Source of the DNA: an uncultured Eubacteriales bacterium
GTDB taxonomy: Bacteria; Bacillota; Clostridia; Oscillospirales; Oscillospiraceae
DNA: 64,000 bases
Reading direction: 5' to 3'
Assembly: GCA_905198835.1 (NCBI GenBank)
Contig: CAJKDY010000014.1
Span: 1-64,000, forward strand
Under the pieces are notes generated by a model. It was not told the origin of the DNA. It made no database searches and saw only the letters and a program-made list of their open reading frames with translations. The position numbers and the translations under genes were made by a program. Of this stretch, positions 1-6,608 are shown one piece after another. Numbering within the stretch: position 1 is the stretch's first letter; each line of letters starts with the position of its first letter.

Positions 1-211
1 AAGGAACAAAGCACTCTTTACGCTGCTTTGCCCAAGATTGCAGGCCATCGTCTTTCAGCTCGTCCATAATCTCAACGCTGGAAATCAGCTCTCCACGTTG
101 GATCATTTCGTCAAGGGCCTCCCAGATATGGGCAAAGGATTTTTTTGCCATATTATAGTTTTGTGCAGCGTTTATAAGAGCACAGGCATCAATTACATAG
201 ACCGTTTTCAT
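1..211 (-). CDS. DUF4411 (PIN-like) toxin candidate, partial
   Basis: The minus strand reads from an ATG at 211 off the left edge, so only the first 70 residues are seen. They begin MKTVYVIDACALINA, the early acidic residue followed by hydrophobic residues typical of PIN-fold nucleases, and fit the DUF4411 family. The ATG overlaps the TGA of the upstream ImmA/XRE gene (ATGA), which implies translational coupling. Family knowledge: DUF4411 proteins usually sit directly downstream of XRE-ImmA/IrrE proteins and are thought to be the toxin of a toxin-antitoxin pair. The C-terminal catalytic acids are outside the window, so activity cannot be judged. Confidence 0.72.
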   Translation of the reverse strand, partial: MKTVYVIDACALINAAQNYNMAKKSFAHIWEALDEMIQRGELISSVEIMDELKDDGLQSWAKQRKECFVP

Positions 212-1389
212 GTAAACATCACCGCCCGTTCTATATTACCGATGTGCTTACTGTTCACGTTAAGCGTCTTGCACATTTCACCATAAGTCAGTTTCCCGTT
301 TGCATGAGCATTCAGGATCGCCCTTGGGAAGAGATAACCCTGCTGATTCAAATATTTCACATAGAAATGAACAGGGATGTTTTTCCCCCTGCGACTCTGC
401 TCGATAAGCTCACGATTGGCCTCAAATTCGTCATTCAGTATTTTATATATCTTGATATACATTGACTTCCGAATAGAGCCAAGTTCATACAAACGTCGAA
501 GAACGACTACGGAGCTTACACCGAACTTGTCCCCAACTGCCTGCAAACTCACGGATGACCATTCGTCGTATTTTGCAAAAATCTTTTTTGCAATTTCAAG
601 GAATGGTTTTTTGGGCAAGAGAGTTGCAGCGGCAATGTTGTCACAAATCTTCTCTTCTTCGTCGTTCCTTTCGTCAAAATCAATTCTACATAGAGAAGAG
701 GACCTGCGGACAAGATGTGCCAATTCATGGAACAGGGAGAACACTTTAGCTCGTTCAAAATCCCTGTTGTTTATTGCAATTATGGGGCAGGTATCATAAC
801 AAATCGATAGTCCGCGCATTTCATTCAAAGAAACGCCAGAAATCTGAGAAACGGCAATACCTCTGTGTTCAAATGCACTACGGAAATAGTTGAAAGCGTT
901 GTTTTTATATGCACTCTTAGTTTTAAAAGGGAGCTGAACACCGAGAAAACCTCTTAATTCGTCTGCAATATCATCAACCGTTTTGTCTGGCGTAAATGTT
1001 GGTAATGGATAGTTTCCTATCTCATCGGTATCTGCAAACTCAAGGAGTTTTTCTCTGTTAGATGTGATGCGTCCAATCTCACTCCAGAGCTCATAGCTTG
1101 TTTCACAGTATACGGTGCCATTCATTGTGCGCCTATCGGTGTACTTCTTTACACGTTTCTCAGGCGGCTCGCTGAGGTAGAAGCAAGCAAGAGGCACCTT
1201 ATACAAAGCAGCAAGCTTTTTAGCTTCGTTGATTGACGGAAGGTCAGATCCGTTTTCCCAGGCAATCAGCTGTTCAGCTGAGATACCACTTAAATAAACC
1301 GCAGCTTCTTCGGGAACAGAAAATGGAGTCTCTCCCCGTGCCCATATAAGCATTTCTTTATTGACATAAGCGTAGTTTTTTGCCGGCAT
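208..1389 (-). CDS. XRE-family regulator with ImmA/IrrE metallopeptidase domain
   Basis: 393 residues from the ATG at 1389, chosen because GGAGGTGAT lies just upstream; an earlier in-frame start at 1404 lacks such a site. The N-terminal third has a helix-turn-helix (around VYLSGISAEQLIAWENGSD). The middle and C-terminal part is an ImmA/IrrE (COG2856) zinc peptidase with HELAH at residues 221-225. Such proteins act as antitoxin and repressor, cleaving or sequestering a partner. The coupled downstream DUF4411 gene supports an antitoxin role. It is the first gene before the ICE-type gene CD1845, so it may be ICE cargo. The fold is certain; the physiological target is not. Confidence 0.85.
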   Translation of the reverse strand: MPAKNYAYVNKEMLIWARGETPFSVPEEAAVYLSGISAEQLIAWENGSDLPSINEAKKLAALYKVPLACFYLSEPPEKRVKKYTDRRTMNGTVYCETSYELWSEIGRITSNREKLLEFADTDEIGNYPLPTFTPDKTVDDIADELRGFLGVQLPFKTKSAYKNNAFNYFRSAFEHRGIAVSQISGVSLNEMRGLSICYDTCPIIAINNRDFERAKVFSLFHELAHLVRRSSSLCRIDFDERNDEEEKICDNIAAATLLPKKPFLEIAKKIFAKYDEWSSVSLQAVGDKFGVSSVVVLRRLYELGSIRKSMYIKIYKILNDEFEANRELIEQSRRGKNIPVHFYVKYLNQQGYLFPRAILNAHANGKLTYGEMCKTLNVNSKHIGNIERAVMFT

Positions 1390-1559
1390 CAGATCACCTC
1401 CCACATAACAGTATCTGACATAACTATATCACGAAGTCTATAAAAAGGCTATTATTATTTGCTATTATCCAAACTTTTGACATCCTTGTGTACCTACCCC
1501 TGCGGAGTTACAATATAGGTAGGAGGACAACCCATTCATTTTTATAGGAGGTAGCCGCT
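1390..1559. other. Divergent intergenic region, antitoxin / CD1845
   Basis: 170 bp between the divergently transcribed XRE-ImmA gene and the CD1845-like gene. It is AT-rich in the left half and should hold both promoters. A TTGACA-like or TATAAT-like pair could not be fixed with confidence. The plus-strand ribosome site TAGGAGGTAG precedes the ATG at 1560. Confidence 0.4.
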
Positions 1560-1847
1560 ATGATCGTTCTCAAAATCCTTGCCGCCCCTGTGGTGGTGGC
1601 ACTCACCCTCTTGGCCGCCGTGGTGTCGTTCCTGTTCTGCGTGGCGGGTGCGGTATGCGTGGTGGGCTGCGTGGTGCTGACCCTGTTGGCCGTGGTGCTG
1701 TTCATCGGAGGCCAGACGCTGGGCGGGGCTGTGTTCCTTGTGCTGGCGTTCCTTGTTTCCCCCTATGGCATCCCGGCAATCGCTGACTGGCTGGTGGATC
1801 GGCTCTATTCGCTCAACTACGCCCTGCGGGACTTCATTACCGGCTGA
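1560..1847 (+). CDS. CD1845-family mobile-element membrane protein
   Basis: 95 residues starting after TAGGAGGTAGCCGCT. The sequence is almost entirely hydrophobic, with two or three membrane helices (about 5-30, 33-50 and 52-68) and a short amphipathic tail ending in DWLVDRLYSLNYALRDFITG. It matches the CD1845 family, named after an ORF of a Clostridioides difficile conjugative transposon and found almost only in such elements. Its function is unknown; a membrane accessory of the transfer machinery is a reasonable guess. Its plus orientation, opposite to the transfer operon, and a copy of the ICE palindrome 7 bp after its stop tie it to the ICE. Confidence 0.75.
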   Translation: MIVLKILAAPVVVALTLLAAVVSFLFCVAGAVCVVGCVVLTLLAVVLFIGGQTLGGAVFLVLAFLVSPYGIPAIADWLVDRLYSLNYALRDFITG

Positions 1848-1853
1848 TACCTC

Positions 1854-1868
1854 GGGACAACTTGTCCC
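1854..1868. repeat. ICE dispersed palindrome, copy 1 (intergenic)
   Basis: GGGACAACTTGTCCC, flanked by ctc and aaagt, 7 bp after the CD1845 stop codon. It is the first of ten copies, all within ICE DNA. Confidence 0.9.
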
Positions 1869-1949
1869 AAAGTAGCAATGGTATAGGATTTGACATTGTT
1901 CTCATAAAGTATTAAACTTTATAAAAATGACAAAATGGGAGGGCTTTGA

Positions 1950-2711
1950 ATGGGAGTTAAGCCACACGTTATATTGTTTTTAGATATTCTCGGTTATAAA
2001 AATATGATTGCGTCAGCAACTAATGAAAACGATTATTTAGATAGTGTTCACTCCCTCATGACATTGTTGTCAAAATACATTGAAACATATACTCAAGAGG
2101 TTGACAAAAAATCAGAACATCCATTAAATCTTTCAAGATTTAAGTCAATGATATTTTCCGATAACATTTTATTTTTCGCTCCATATGACTCAGAAATAGA
2201 TATGCTAAATTTGGCAAATAATCTTGTATATGGCCTGAGCCAATTTCTATTCCAGTACACAAAAAGTAAAATTTTCTTTAGAGGAGCTATCACGGCAGGG
2301 CAACTTTTTTACGACGAAAAGTTACATTTTGTTTTTGGAACAGGTTTGATCCGAGCTTATGAGTTAGAGAGCAATGTCGCAATATACCCTCGCATTGTTA
2401 TTGATACTTGTCTAAAGCCATCACCTATACTTGTTGGATGGGCTCAAGATGTAGATGGAATTTGGTATGCTGACTATCTAACATTAGGCCATGCTCTGCT
2501 GTGTGATGATCATGGTGAGGGGCCACTAATGTCACAAGAGGTATTTCTTTCTCATATAGGCGACCATAAAGATGCAATCTGCTTTGCGTTGGAAAAGTAC
2601 AAAACAAATGACAGGATTTATCAGAAATATGGGTGGCTTGCCAGTTATTTCAACCGTTTTTGCAGAGGTGTAGGTTTACCAGATTTGATTATTGATATAG
2701 AACGGCGGTAG
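1950..2711 (+). CDS. Class III nucleotide cyclase-like protein (AT-rich cargo)
   Basis: 253 residues after a GGGAGGG ribosome site. The layout is that of a minimal class III cyclase fold: an N-terminal strand with FLDILGYKNMI (first metal Asp, about residue 11), a second acidic site in IFSDNILFF, then FRGAITAGQLF, FGTGLIRAYELE and YPRIVID, which match the RGAI-G and AY-E-YPRIV signatures of stand-alone cyclase-like proteins. No sensor or membrane domain is fused. Base composition is far more AT-rich than the ICE genes on either side, so it was acquired separately. Some cyclases of this kind belong to anti-phage signalling, but no effector gene is beside it. A catalytically dead relative is possible. 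Confidence 0.5.
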   Translation: MGVKPHVILFLDILGYKNMIASATNENDYLDSVHSLMTLLSKYIETYTQEVDKKSEHPLNLSRFKSMIFSDNILFFAPYDSEIDMLNLANNLVYGLSQFLFQYTKSKIFFRGAITAGQLFYDEKLHFVFGTGLIRAYELESNVAIYPRIVIDTCLKPSPILVGWAQDVDGIWYADYLTLGHALLCDDHGEGPLMSQEVFLSHIGDHKDAICFALEKYKTNDRIYQKYGWLASYFNRFCRGVGLPDLIIDIERR

Positions 2712-2737
2712 GAACGTAACGTCCTACCGCCGTTCCT

Positions 2738-3085
2738 TTATAGTTTCACAATCCCCGCCAGCTTTTTCAGCAGATCGGAGAGCGGCCCCCATAGCTTTGC
2801 ATAGTCCTGTTGCAAGCCCTTGATGTCCTCGGCGTACACCCCGCCGTAGGTGTTGGCCTGGATCGCCACCTGATTGAGATTGTTGGAGCACCGCCGCTGG
2901 AGGGAGACGAGCTCCCTCACCGGGGATAAATCAACCTGGAGCACATAGCCGTTAAGGGCCATCTTCCGCATATAGGCCCCCATATTGCGAATACCCGCCT
3001 CGGCCATGCGGCCCTGGATGGCGGCCAGCTCCTCCTGGGACACCATGACATGAAGGTGGACGGGCCGCCGCCTGTTCTTTGTCAC
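2738..3085 (-). CDS. mobC: MobC-family relaxosome accessory protein
   Basis: 115 residues starting with GTG at 3085, after GGGAGGAAC and overlapping the previous stop (GTGA). It has the ribbon-helix-helix N-terminus (RRPVHLHVMVSQEELAAIQGRM, split by turn residues) and the MobC motif SNNLNQVAIQAN near residues 68-79. MobC proteins bind and open oriT so that the partner relaxase can nick. In related ICEs a relaxase gene normally lies next to mobC; here the next DNA holds the AT-rich cyclase-like gene on the other strand. The ICE relaxase is therefore missing, displaced, or outside the window. Confidence 0.88.
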   Translation of the reverse strand: MTKNRRRPVHLHVMVSQEELAAIQGRMAEAGIRNMGAYMRKMALNGYVLQVDLSPVRELVSLQRRCSNNLNQVAIQANTYGGVYAEDIKGLQQDYAKLWGPLSDLLKKLAGIVKL

Positions 3086-3666
3086 CGTTCCTCCCGCCCG
3101 GACTGGCCGGGAGCGTCGGGGCTCTGGTGTTCCTGGGCCAGCTTTTGGGCCTGGGCCATCTGCTCGGCTATGGGGAGGGTTTTCACCTCCGGCAAGCGGG
3201 GATTATCACGGGAGGGCCGGAGCTCATAGTCGGAAATATCCTTCTCGGTGAGGGGGCGGGTGTAGGTCAAGTACCCCCAGGCCAGGAACGCCTCGCCCTC
3301 TATGGGAATACGCTTGTCAAAGTTGACGATCTCATCTGGGGCGTTGAGGGGCGGTCTGGGGAACGTCCCGATGTCCACGGGCCGCTGGGTGGAGTAATAC
3401 TTATAAAGGCCGGGGACTTCGGCGTGCTTGACTTCCACCCGATAGAGCCGCTGGTAGTTCCGTACCCGGTCTAAAAAGTCCTTTTCCGCTGCCGCCCGGT
3501 CATTTCCATAATGCCCCCACTCATACTGCCGGACACCCTTTTGATCGTCATAGCTGGCCCAGGTCACATAGCGCATGGGGGCCGTGGGGTGCTCCCCCAG
3601 GGCAAAGCCCCGGCCATTCTCCAGCATAACAGCCTTTAAGATTTTATAGCCTTGGTTTATATCCAT
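3082..3666 (-). CDS. ICE conserved protein, DarA-related type
   Basis: 194 residues; the start at 3666 follows TAGGAGGTATCAT. The first half (ENGRGFALGEHP, YVTWASYDD, YEWGHYGND) and second half (YYSTQRPVDIGTFPRP, IPIEGEAFLAWGYLTY, PLTEKDISDYELRP) are widespread in Clostridia ICEs. I recall such proteins being labelled defense-against-restriction DarA-related, which would fit protection of entering DNA, but this is memory and not visible in the sequence. It overlaps mobC by 4 bp and sits 10 bp after a shorter paralog, so the genes are one operon. Soluble, with no signal peptide or membrane segment. Confidence 0.5.
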   Translation of the reverse strand: MDINQGYKILKAVMLENGRGFALGEHPTAPMRYVTWASYDDQKGVRQYEWGHYGNDRAAAEKDFLDRVRNYQRLYRVEVKHAEVPGLYKYYSTQRPVDIGTFPRPPLNAPDEIVNFDKRIPIEGEAFLAWGYLTYTRPLTEKDISDYELRPSRDNPRLPEVKTLPIAEQMAQAQKLAQEHQSPDAPGQSGREER

Positions 3667-3676
3667 ATGATACCTC

Positions 3677-3994
3677 CTATCTGTCCCCCAGGTCAGGGAC
3701 GGATTTTTTGTGTGCTTGGGTCTGCCGGGTCATCGTGCCAGCGGCCTCCATTTGTGCGGGAATGGGCGGACGGGTGTTTTCCGCAGAGGGCCGGAGCCCA
3801 AACCGGGCCGCTGTATCAGAAGAAAGGGGCTCCATGTACCAGAGCTCCCCCCAGGCAGAAAACGCCCCGCCCTCCACGGGTCGCTGTTTGTGGTAATTCA
3901 GAAAGGCCACGGGCATATTCCCCTTGGGGCGGGGAAAGGTGTCCCCGGTGGGCGGCGTTTCCGATACCCGGTAATAGCGGTAATAGTCCTCCAT
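3677..3994 (-). CDS. Short paralog of the DarA-related protein
   Basis: 105 residues from the ATG at 3994, two bases after the stop of the upstream gene; the longer frame to 4099 would overlap that gene extensively and has no better site. It aligns with the second half of its 194-residue neighbour: YYRYYRVSE / TFPRP / RPVEGGAFSAWGELWY / PLSSDTAARFGLRPSAENT. It lacks the ENGRGFALGE half, so it is a single-domain version made by duplication or by domain loss. Function unknown; probably the same role as the larger protein. Confidence 0.62.
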   Translation of the reverse strand: MEDYYRYYRVSETPPTGDTFPRPKGNMPVAFLNYHKQRPVEGGAFSAWGELWYMEPLSSDTAARFGLRPSAENTRPPIPAQMEAAGTMTRQTQAHKKSVPDLGDR

Positions 3995-3995
3995 A

Positions 3996-4955
3996 CTACC
4001 TGTCCCCCCGGTCAGGAGCGGGCCGCTGGTTGTAGGGCTGGAGAGCGGAAATGCTGCCGCCGCCCTCCGGCCTGATGAAGTCGATCCGATCCGCCGCATA
4101 GATGGCGTTCCGGGTGAGTTGCCTCTGCCACGCCCCCTGGCAGGGGGCCCAGCGAAAACCGCCGCTTTTCAGTTGCCGCCGCTGTTCCTCAGTGGGCTTC
4201 TCGTCAAAGAACAGTTGCAGACGGTTTTCCTCCTCGTTGATTTTAGCTTCGCCGCCGGGGAACGTCCAGCCTGCAAATTCAGAGCGGTTTTTTAGCTCCG
4301 CAATGCGGGCCTCTACCCGGTGGATGTTGGCGTTGTTGTTGGTCAGGTGGTAGGACGGATAGGGCACCGGGTCTTTCCGCCAGTCAGCGGCCATAGACGC
4401 TTTTAGTTTTTCTACGGTCTCCGGCGTCAGGCCGGGACAGCCCTCCAGAGTTTTGTGCTTGCGGTAATAGGCATTGACCGCCTTCATGGACTCCTGGTCG
4501 GCCTTCAGGCGTTCCAGCTTGGCCTCCAGCTTTTCCACCACCTGGGGATCGTCGGCGCTGATCCCGCCCATGCCCGTGGAGCGTATCTTATCCAAAAGCC
4601 CCTGGATCTCCATAAACTCGCCCATGTTCTTGTCGGCGGCGGCGTTCTGCCGCTGCTTGGCCCTGACAGGAAAGTTGGAGCCCCCGGAGATCAGGATAGA
4701 GGGCACACGGGCGGCAATGGCATGGCTGGCGTTAAGGTTTTCGGCCAGCTTGCGGGCATAGCGATCCACCAGGGCGTCGATCTTGTCATGGTACATGGGG
4801 TCAACACGCTTTTTCTGCGCTTCTCCCAGGGCCACAGCCTCATCCACCATCGCCCGGTACTGCGCCGTAGCCGAGCCGGGATTATAGTCGGAAAAGCTGT
4901 TCATTTCCTTGGCCCGCCTTGCGGTGCCCTCCTGGATCGGATAATAGTTCGGCAT
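3996..4955 (-). CDS. Conserved Clostridia ICE protein, function unknown
   Basis: 319 residues, start at 4955 after AAAGGAGGCAATC. It opens with SFSDYNPGSATAQYRAMVDE and is mostly helical and charged, with a coiled-coil-like stretch near 150-180 (VEKLEAKLERLKADQESMKA). The C-terminal third has RLQLFFDEKPTEEQRRQLKS followed by GFRWAPCQGAWQRQLTRNA, a small domain I have seen fused to ICE helicase and primase-like proteins. No catalytic motif is evident. It is the first gene after the terminator at 5025-5068 and lies just downstream of palindrome copy 2, so it may head the mobC operon. Confidence 0.6.
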   Translation of the reverse strand: MPNYYPIQEGTARRAKEMNSFSDYNPGSATAQYRAMVDEAVALGEAQKKRVDPMYHDKIDALVDRYARKLAENLNASHAIAARVPSILISGGSNFPVRAKQRQNAAADKNMGEFMEIQGLLDKIRSTGMGGISADDPQVVEKLEAKLERLKADQESMKAVNAYYRKHKTLEGCPGLTPETVEKLKASMAADWRKDPVPYPSYHLTNNNANIHRVEARIAELKNRSEFAGWTFPGGEAKINEEENRLQLFFDEKPTEEQRRQLKSGGFRWAPCQGAWQRQLTRNAIYAADRIDFIRPEGGGSISALQPYNQRPAPDRGDR

Positions 4956-4979
4956 GATTGCCTCCTTTCGCCCCGCTTC

Positions 4980-4994
4980 GGGACAAGTTGTCCC
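4980..4994. repeat. ICE dispersed palindrome, copy 2 (upstream of operon)
   Basis: GGGACAAGTTGTCCC with flanks cttc and aaagt, 25 bp upstream of the ATG at 4955 and downstream of the terminator at 5025-5068. The position is what an operator would occupy. Confidence 0.9.
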
Positions 4995-5024
4995 AAAGTG
5001 GGGGCCTCAAAATGTGGAACACAA

Positions 5025-5068
5025 TATGAAAAAAGCGGGGTGGGGTGTAAAAACATACACCCCACCCC
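5025..5068 (-). terminator. Intrinsic terminator after the Cys-rich VLP gene
   Basis: The arms 5037-5048 (GGGGTGGGGTGT) and 5057-5068 are a perfect 12-bp stem with an 8-base loop. On the minus strand the stem is followed by GCTTTTTTC. It separates the virB/NlpC operon from the mobC operon. Confidence 0.85.
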
Positions 5069-5112
5069 AAAAATCGCTTTTAGACCCGTTGCGGCGCAAT
5101 GGGTTTGGAACG

Positions 5113-5475
5113 CTAATTTTCCACAGGCCAGCCCCGGATTTTCCTCATGTGCGCCCGCTTCTGATTGCGGAGGGCTACCCGGCGGCAAGCCTCGGAGCAG
5201 TAGCGGCGGCGCCCATCCGTGGGAATGGGCCGCCCACAGATGGGACAGGGCCGCAGTTGGCGAGGGGTGTTCAATGCCGCCTCCAGCCCAGGATCAAGGG
5301 GTAGCACCGACTCCCGGAAGTAGCGGCAATAGGCTCCCGTCCAGCATTTCTCCAGCATATAGCAGGGGCAGTCCAAGGGCAGACAGCCATAGTCCCGGTC
5401 ATAGTTGGCACACCACCTCGTCACCAGGGATCGGATAGTGGCCTTTTCTTCACGGGTCAATTCCCGTTGTTCCAT
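5113..5475 (-). CDS. Cysteine-rich VLP domain protein (ICE copy)
   Basis: 120 residues from the ATG at 5475, after GGGAGGTGAGGCG; an upstream in-frame start at 5523 lies inside the previous gene. Cysteines are grouped as in the Cys-rich VLP family: CANYDRDYGCLPLDCPC, CWTGAYC, the VLPLDPGLEAAL segment that names the family, and a C-terminal zinc-knuckle CPICGRPIPTDGRRRYCSEAC. It probably binds zinc and nucleic acid. It is the last gene of the operon before the terminator. A second family member lies in the nested element at 15761-16180, a case of independent carriage by both elements. Confidence 0.78.
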   Translation of the reverse strand: MEQRELTREEKATIRSLVTRWCANYDRDYGCLPLDCPCYMLEKCWTGAYCRYFRESVLPLDPGLEAALNTPRQLRPCPICGRPIPTDGRRRYCSEACRRVALRNQKRAHMRKIRGWPVEN

Positions 5476-5479
5476 CGCC

Positions 5480-5653
5480 TCACCTCCCGGCGTGGTTGAG
5501 CTTTTCCCGATAGCAGAACACACAGGCGATCCCTTTCCAGTAGGGGCACCCGTGGCATTTCGTACCCTCCGGGGCCGGGGCGGGGCTGGGCGGTAGGTTG
5601 AGGTAGGACGGCTCTTTCATCAGGGCCTCATAGGGACTGTTGGTGAAGTTCAT
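5480..5653 (-). CDS. Small cysteine-motif ICE protein (57 aa)
   Basis: Translated directly from the minus strand: the ATG at 5653 overlaps the upstream stop (ATGA) and the TGA at 5480 is 5 bp before the next start. The reading frame is Pro-rich in the first half (LPPSPAPAPEG) and then has CHGCPYWKGIACVFCYREK, a CxxC...CxxC pair that could hold one zinc. Tight packing on both sides and the stop context supplying the next gene's GGGAGGTGA site argue that it is real. I do not recognise a named family. Confidence 0.68.
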   Translation of the reverse strand: MNFTNSPYEALMKEPSYLNLPPSPAPAPEGTKCHGCPYWKGIACVFCYREKLNHAGR

Positions 5654-6324
5654 TCCTCGCCTTCACCGTCCTCCTCCCAGGCGGGAACGTCCAGGCCATC
5701 ATCAGCATCCTCAAACTCCGGCTCCACGGGATAGTCCTCCAGCCCGGCGGCGGCCTGGTGCTTGGGGCGGTAGATTTTGAAATACCACCCAGCCCCGCCG
5801 CCCACGGCTACCACGGCCAGGGCCACAAGGAGCGTGGTCGGGTCAAAGCTGGCCCCCGGCTTGGCGTCCGGCTCCGGGGTGGTCGTGGGCTCCGGGCTTG
5901 GCCCCGGCGTAGCCGTGGGAGCGGGAGCGGGGGTGTTGGGCTTGACCGTCTCGCCCTTGGCCTGGGCCAGAGCCATCAGGTCATCCACCGTCACAGCGTT
6001 GAGGAAGTAGACGTTATCCCCGTTGCGCTGGCGGTCAATGACGAGGTAAAAAACCTCCTCGTCCGCCGTAGTGATGGTGAAAAATTCCTTGCCCTCCTTA
6101 TCGGTGGCGTTGTCCGTTACCGTCCCCGTCCCGTCAGGGGTCAGGGGATTGGCAGGGTCAAGGCCGGGCCAGTCCAGGCCGCCCGTACCATCGGGGGCGG
6201 GATCTGTGGGCTGGGCGGTGGCGGCGGGATCATCCACCGGCTCCACGGCCAGGGCCGGGAGCATCGTGCCACACAAAAGAACGACGGCGCACAGCGCCGC
6301 CGTCAGAAAGCGGAATTTTCTCAT
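5650..6324 (-). CDS. DUF4366 / CD1107-family mobile-element protein
   Basis: 224 residues. Signal peptide (FLTAALCAVVLLCGTMLPALA, cut after about residue 26), then a conserved domain (KEGKEFFTITTADEEVFYLVIDRQ...VYFLNAV) near 75-120, a Pro/Thr linker (PAPAPTATPGPSPEPTTTPEP), one membrane helix near 165-182, and an acidic cytoplasmic tail. This is the CD1107 architecture, a wall-crossing or surface component near the transfer channel of Tn1549-like ICEs. It overlaps DUF4315 by 4 bp. The catalytic role, if any, is unknown. Confidence 0.85.
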   Translation of the reverse strand: MRKFRFLTAALCAVVLLCGTMLPALAVEPVDDPAATAQPTDPAPDGTGGLDWPGLDPANPLTPDGTGTVTDNATDKEGKEFFTITTADEEVFYLVIDRQRNGDNVYFLNAVTVDDLMALAQAKGETVKPNTPAPAPTATPGPSPEPTTTPEPDAKPGASFDPTTLLVALAVVAVGGGAGWYFKIYRPKHQAAAGLEDYPVEPEFEDADDGLDVPAWEEDGEGEE

Positions 6325-6596
6325 TCCTCGTTATCCTCCTTGTCAGCGGTTTTGGCGGCCTCGGCAGACTTGGGGACAACTTGTCCCGAAGTGGGGGCCT
6401 TGGCCCGGAGCTCCTGGAGCAACAGAGGCAACTCCTCCAAAGAGATTTTCATGCCCCGCACGATGTCCACGATCTCGCTGTTTTCCAGTTCCACCCGCCG
6501 GGCCTCCAGCTCTTTGAGCTTGGCTTGGCCCTCGGCAACCTTGGCCCTGGTCTTTGCAATCTCGGCCTCCAGCTTGGCCGTTTTGCTTGTCGCCAT
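6321..6596 (-). CDS. DUF4315 family protein
   Basis: 91 residues, start at 6596 after AAAGGAGGTTTACT. The first 60 residues form a coiled coil (KLEAEIAKTRAKVAEGQAKL) followed by SEIVDIVRGMKISLEELPLLL, the DUF4315 signature. In ICEs it lies next to the CD1108-type hydrolase and CD1107, and it may be a small chaperone or scaffold of the transfer channel. Its tail contains palindrome copy 3 translated as TSGQVVPKS, a segment that looks inserted after the conserved domain. Confidence 0.85.
   Translation of the reverse strand: MATSKTAKLEAEIAKTRAKVAEGQAKLKELEARRVELENSEIVDIVRGMKISLEELPLLLQELRAKAPTSGQVVPKSAEAAKTADKEDNEE
6373..6387. repeat. ICE dispersed palindrome, copy 3 (in DUF4315 gene)
   Basis: GGGACAACTTGTCCC followed by gaagt, inside the coding region. 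It is read as part of TSGQVVPKS near the protein C-terminus. Confidence 0.9.
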
Positions 6597-6608
6597 AGTA
6601 AACCTCCT

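Noticed and set aside
1508..1705. Minus-strand 65-codon frame over CD1845
   Set aside because: Thr/Ala-rich antisense shadow of a hydrophobic gene with a good ribosome site.
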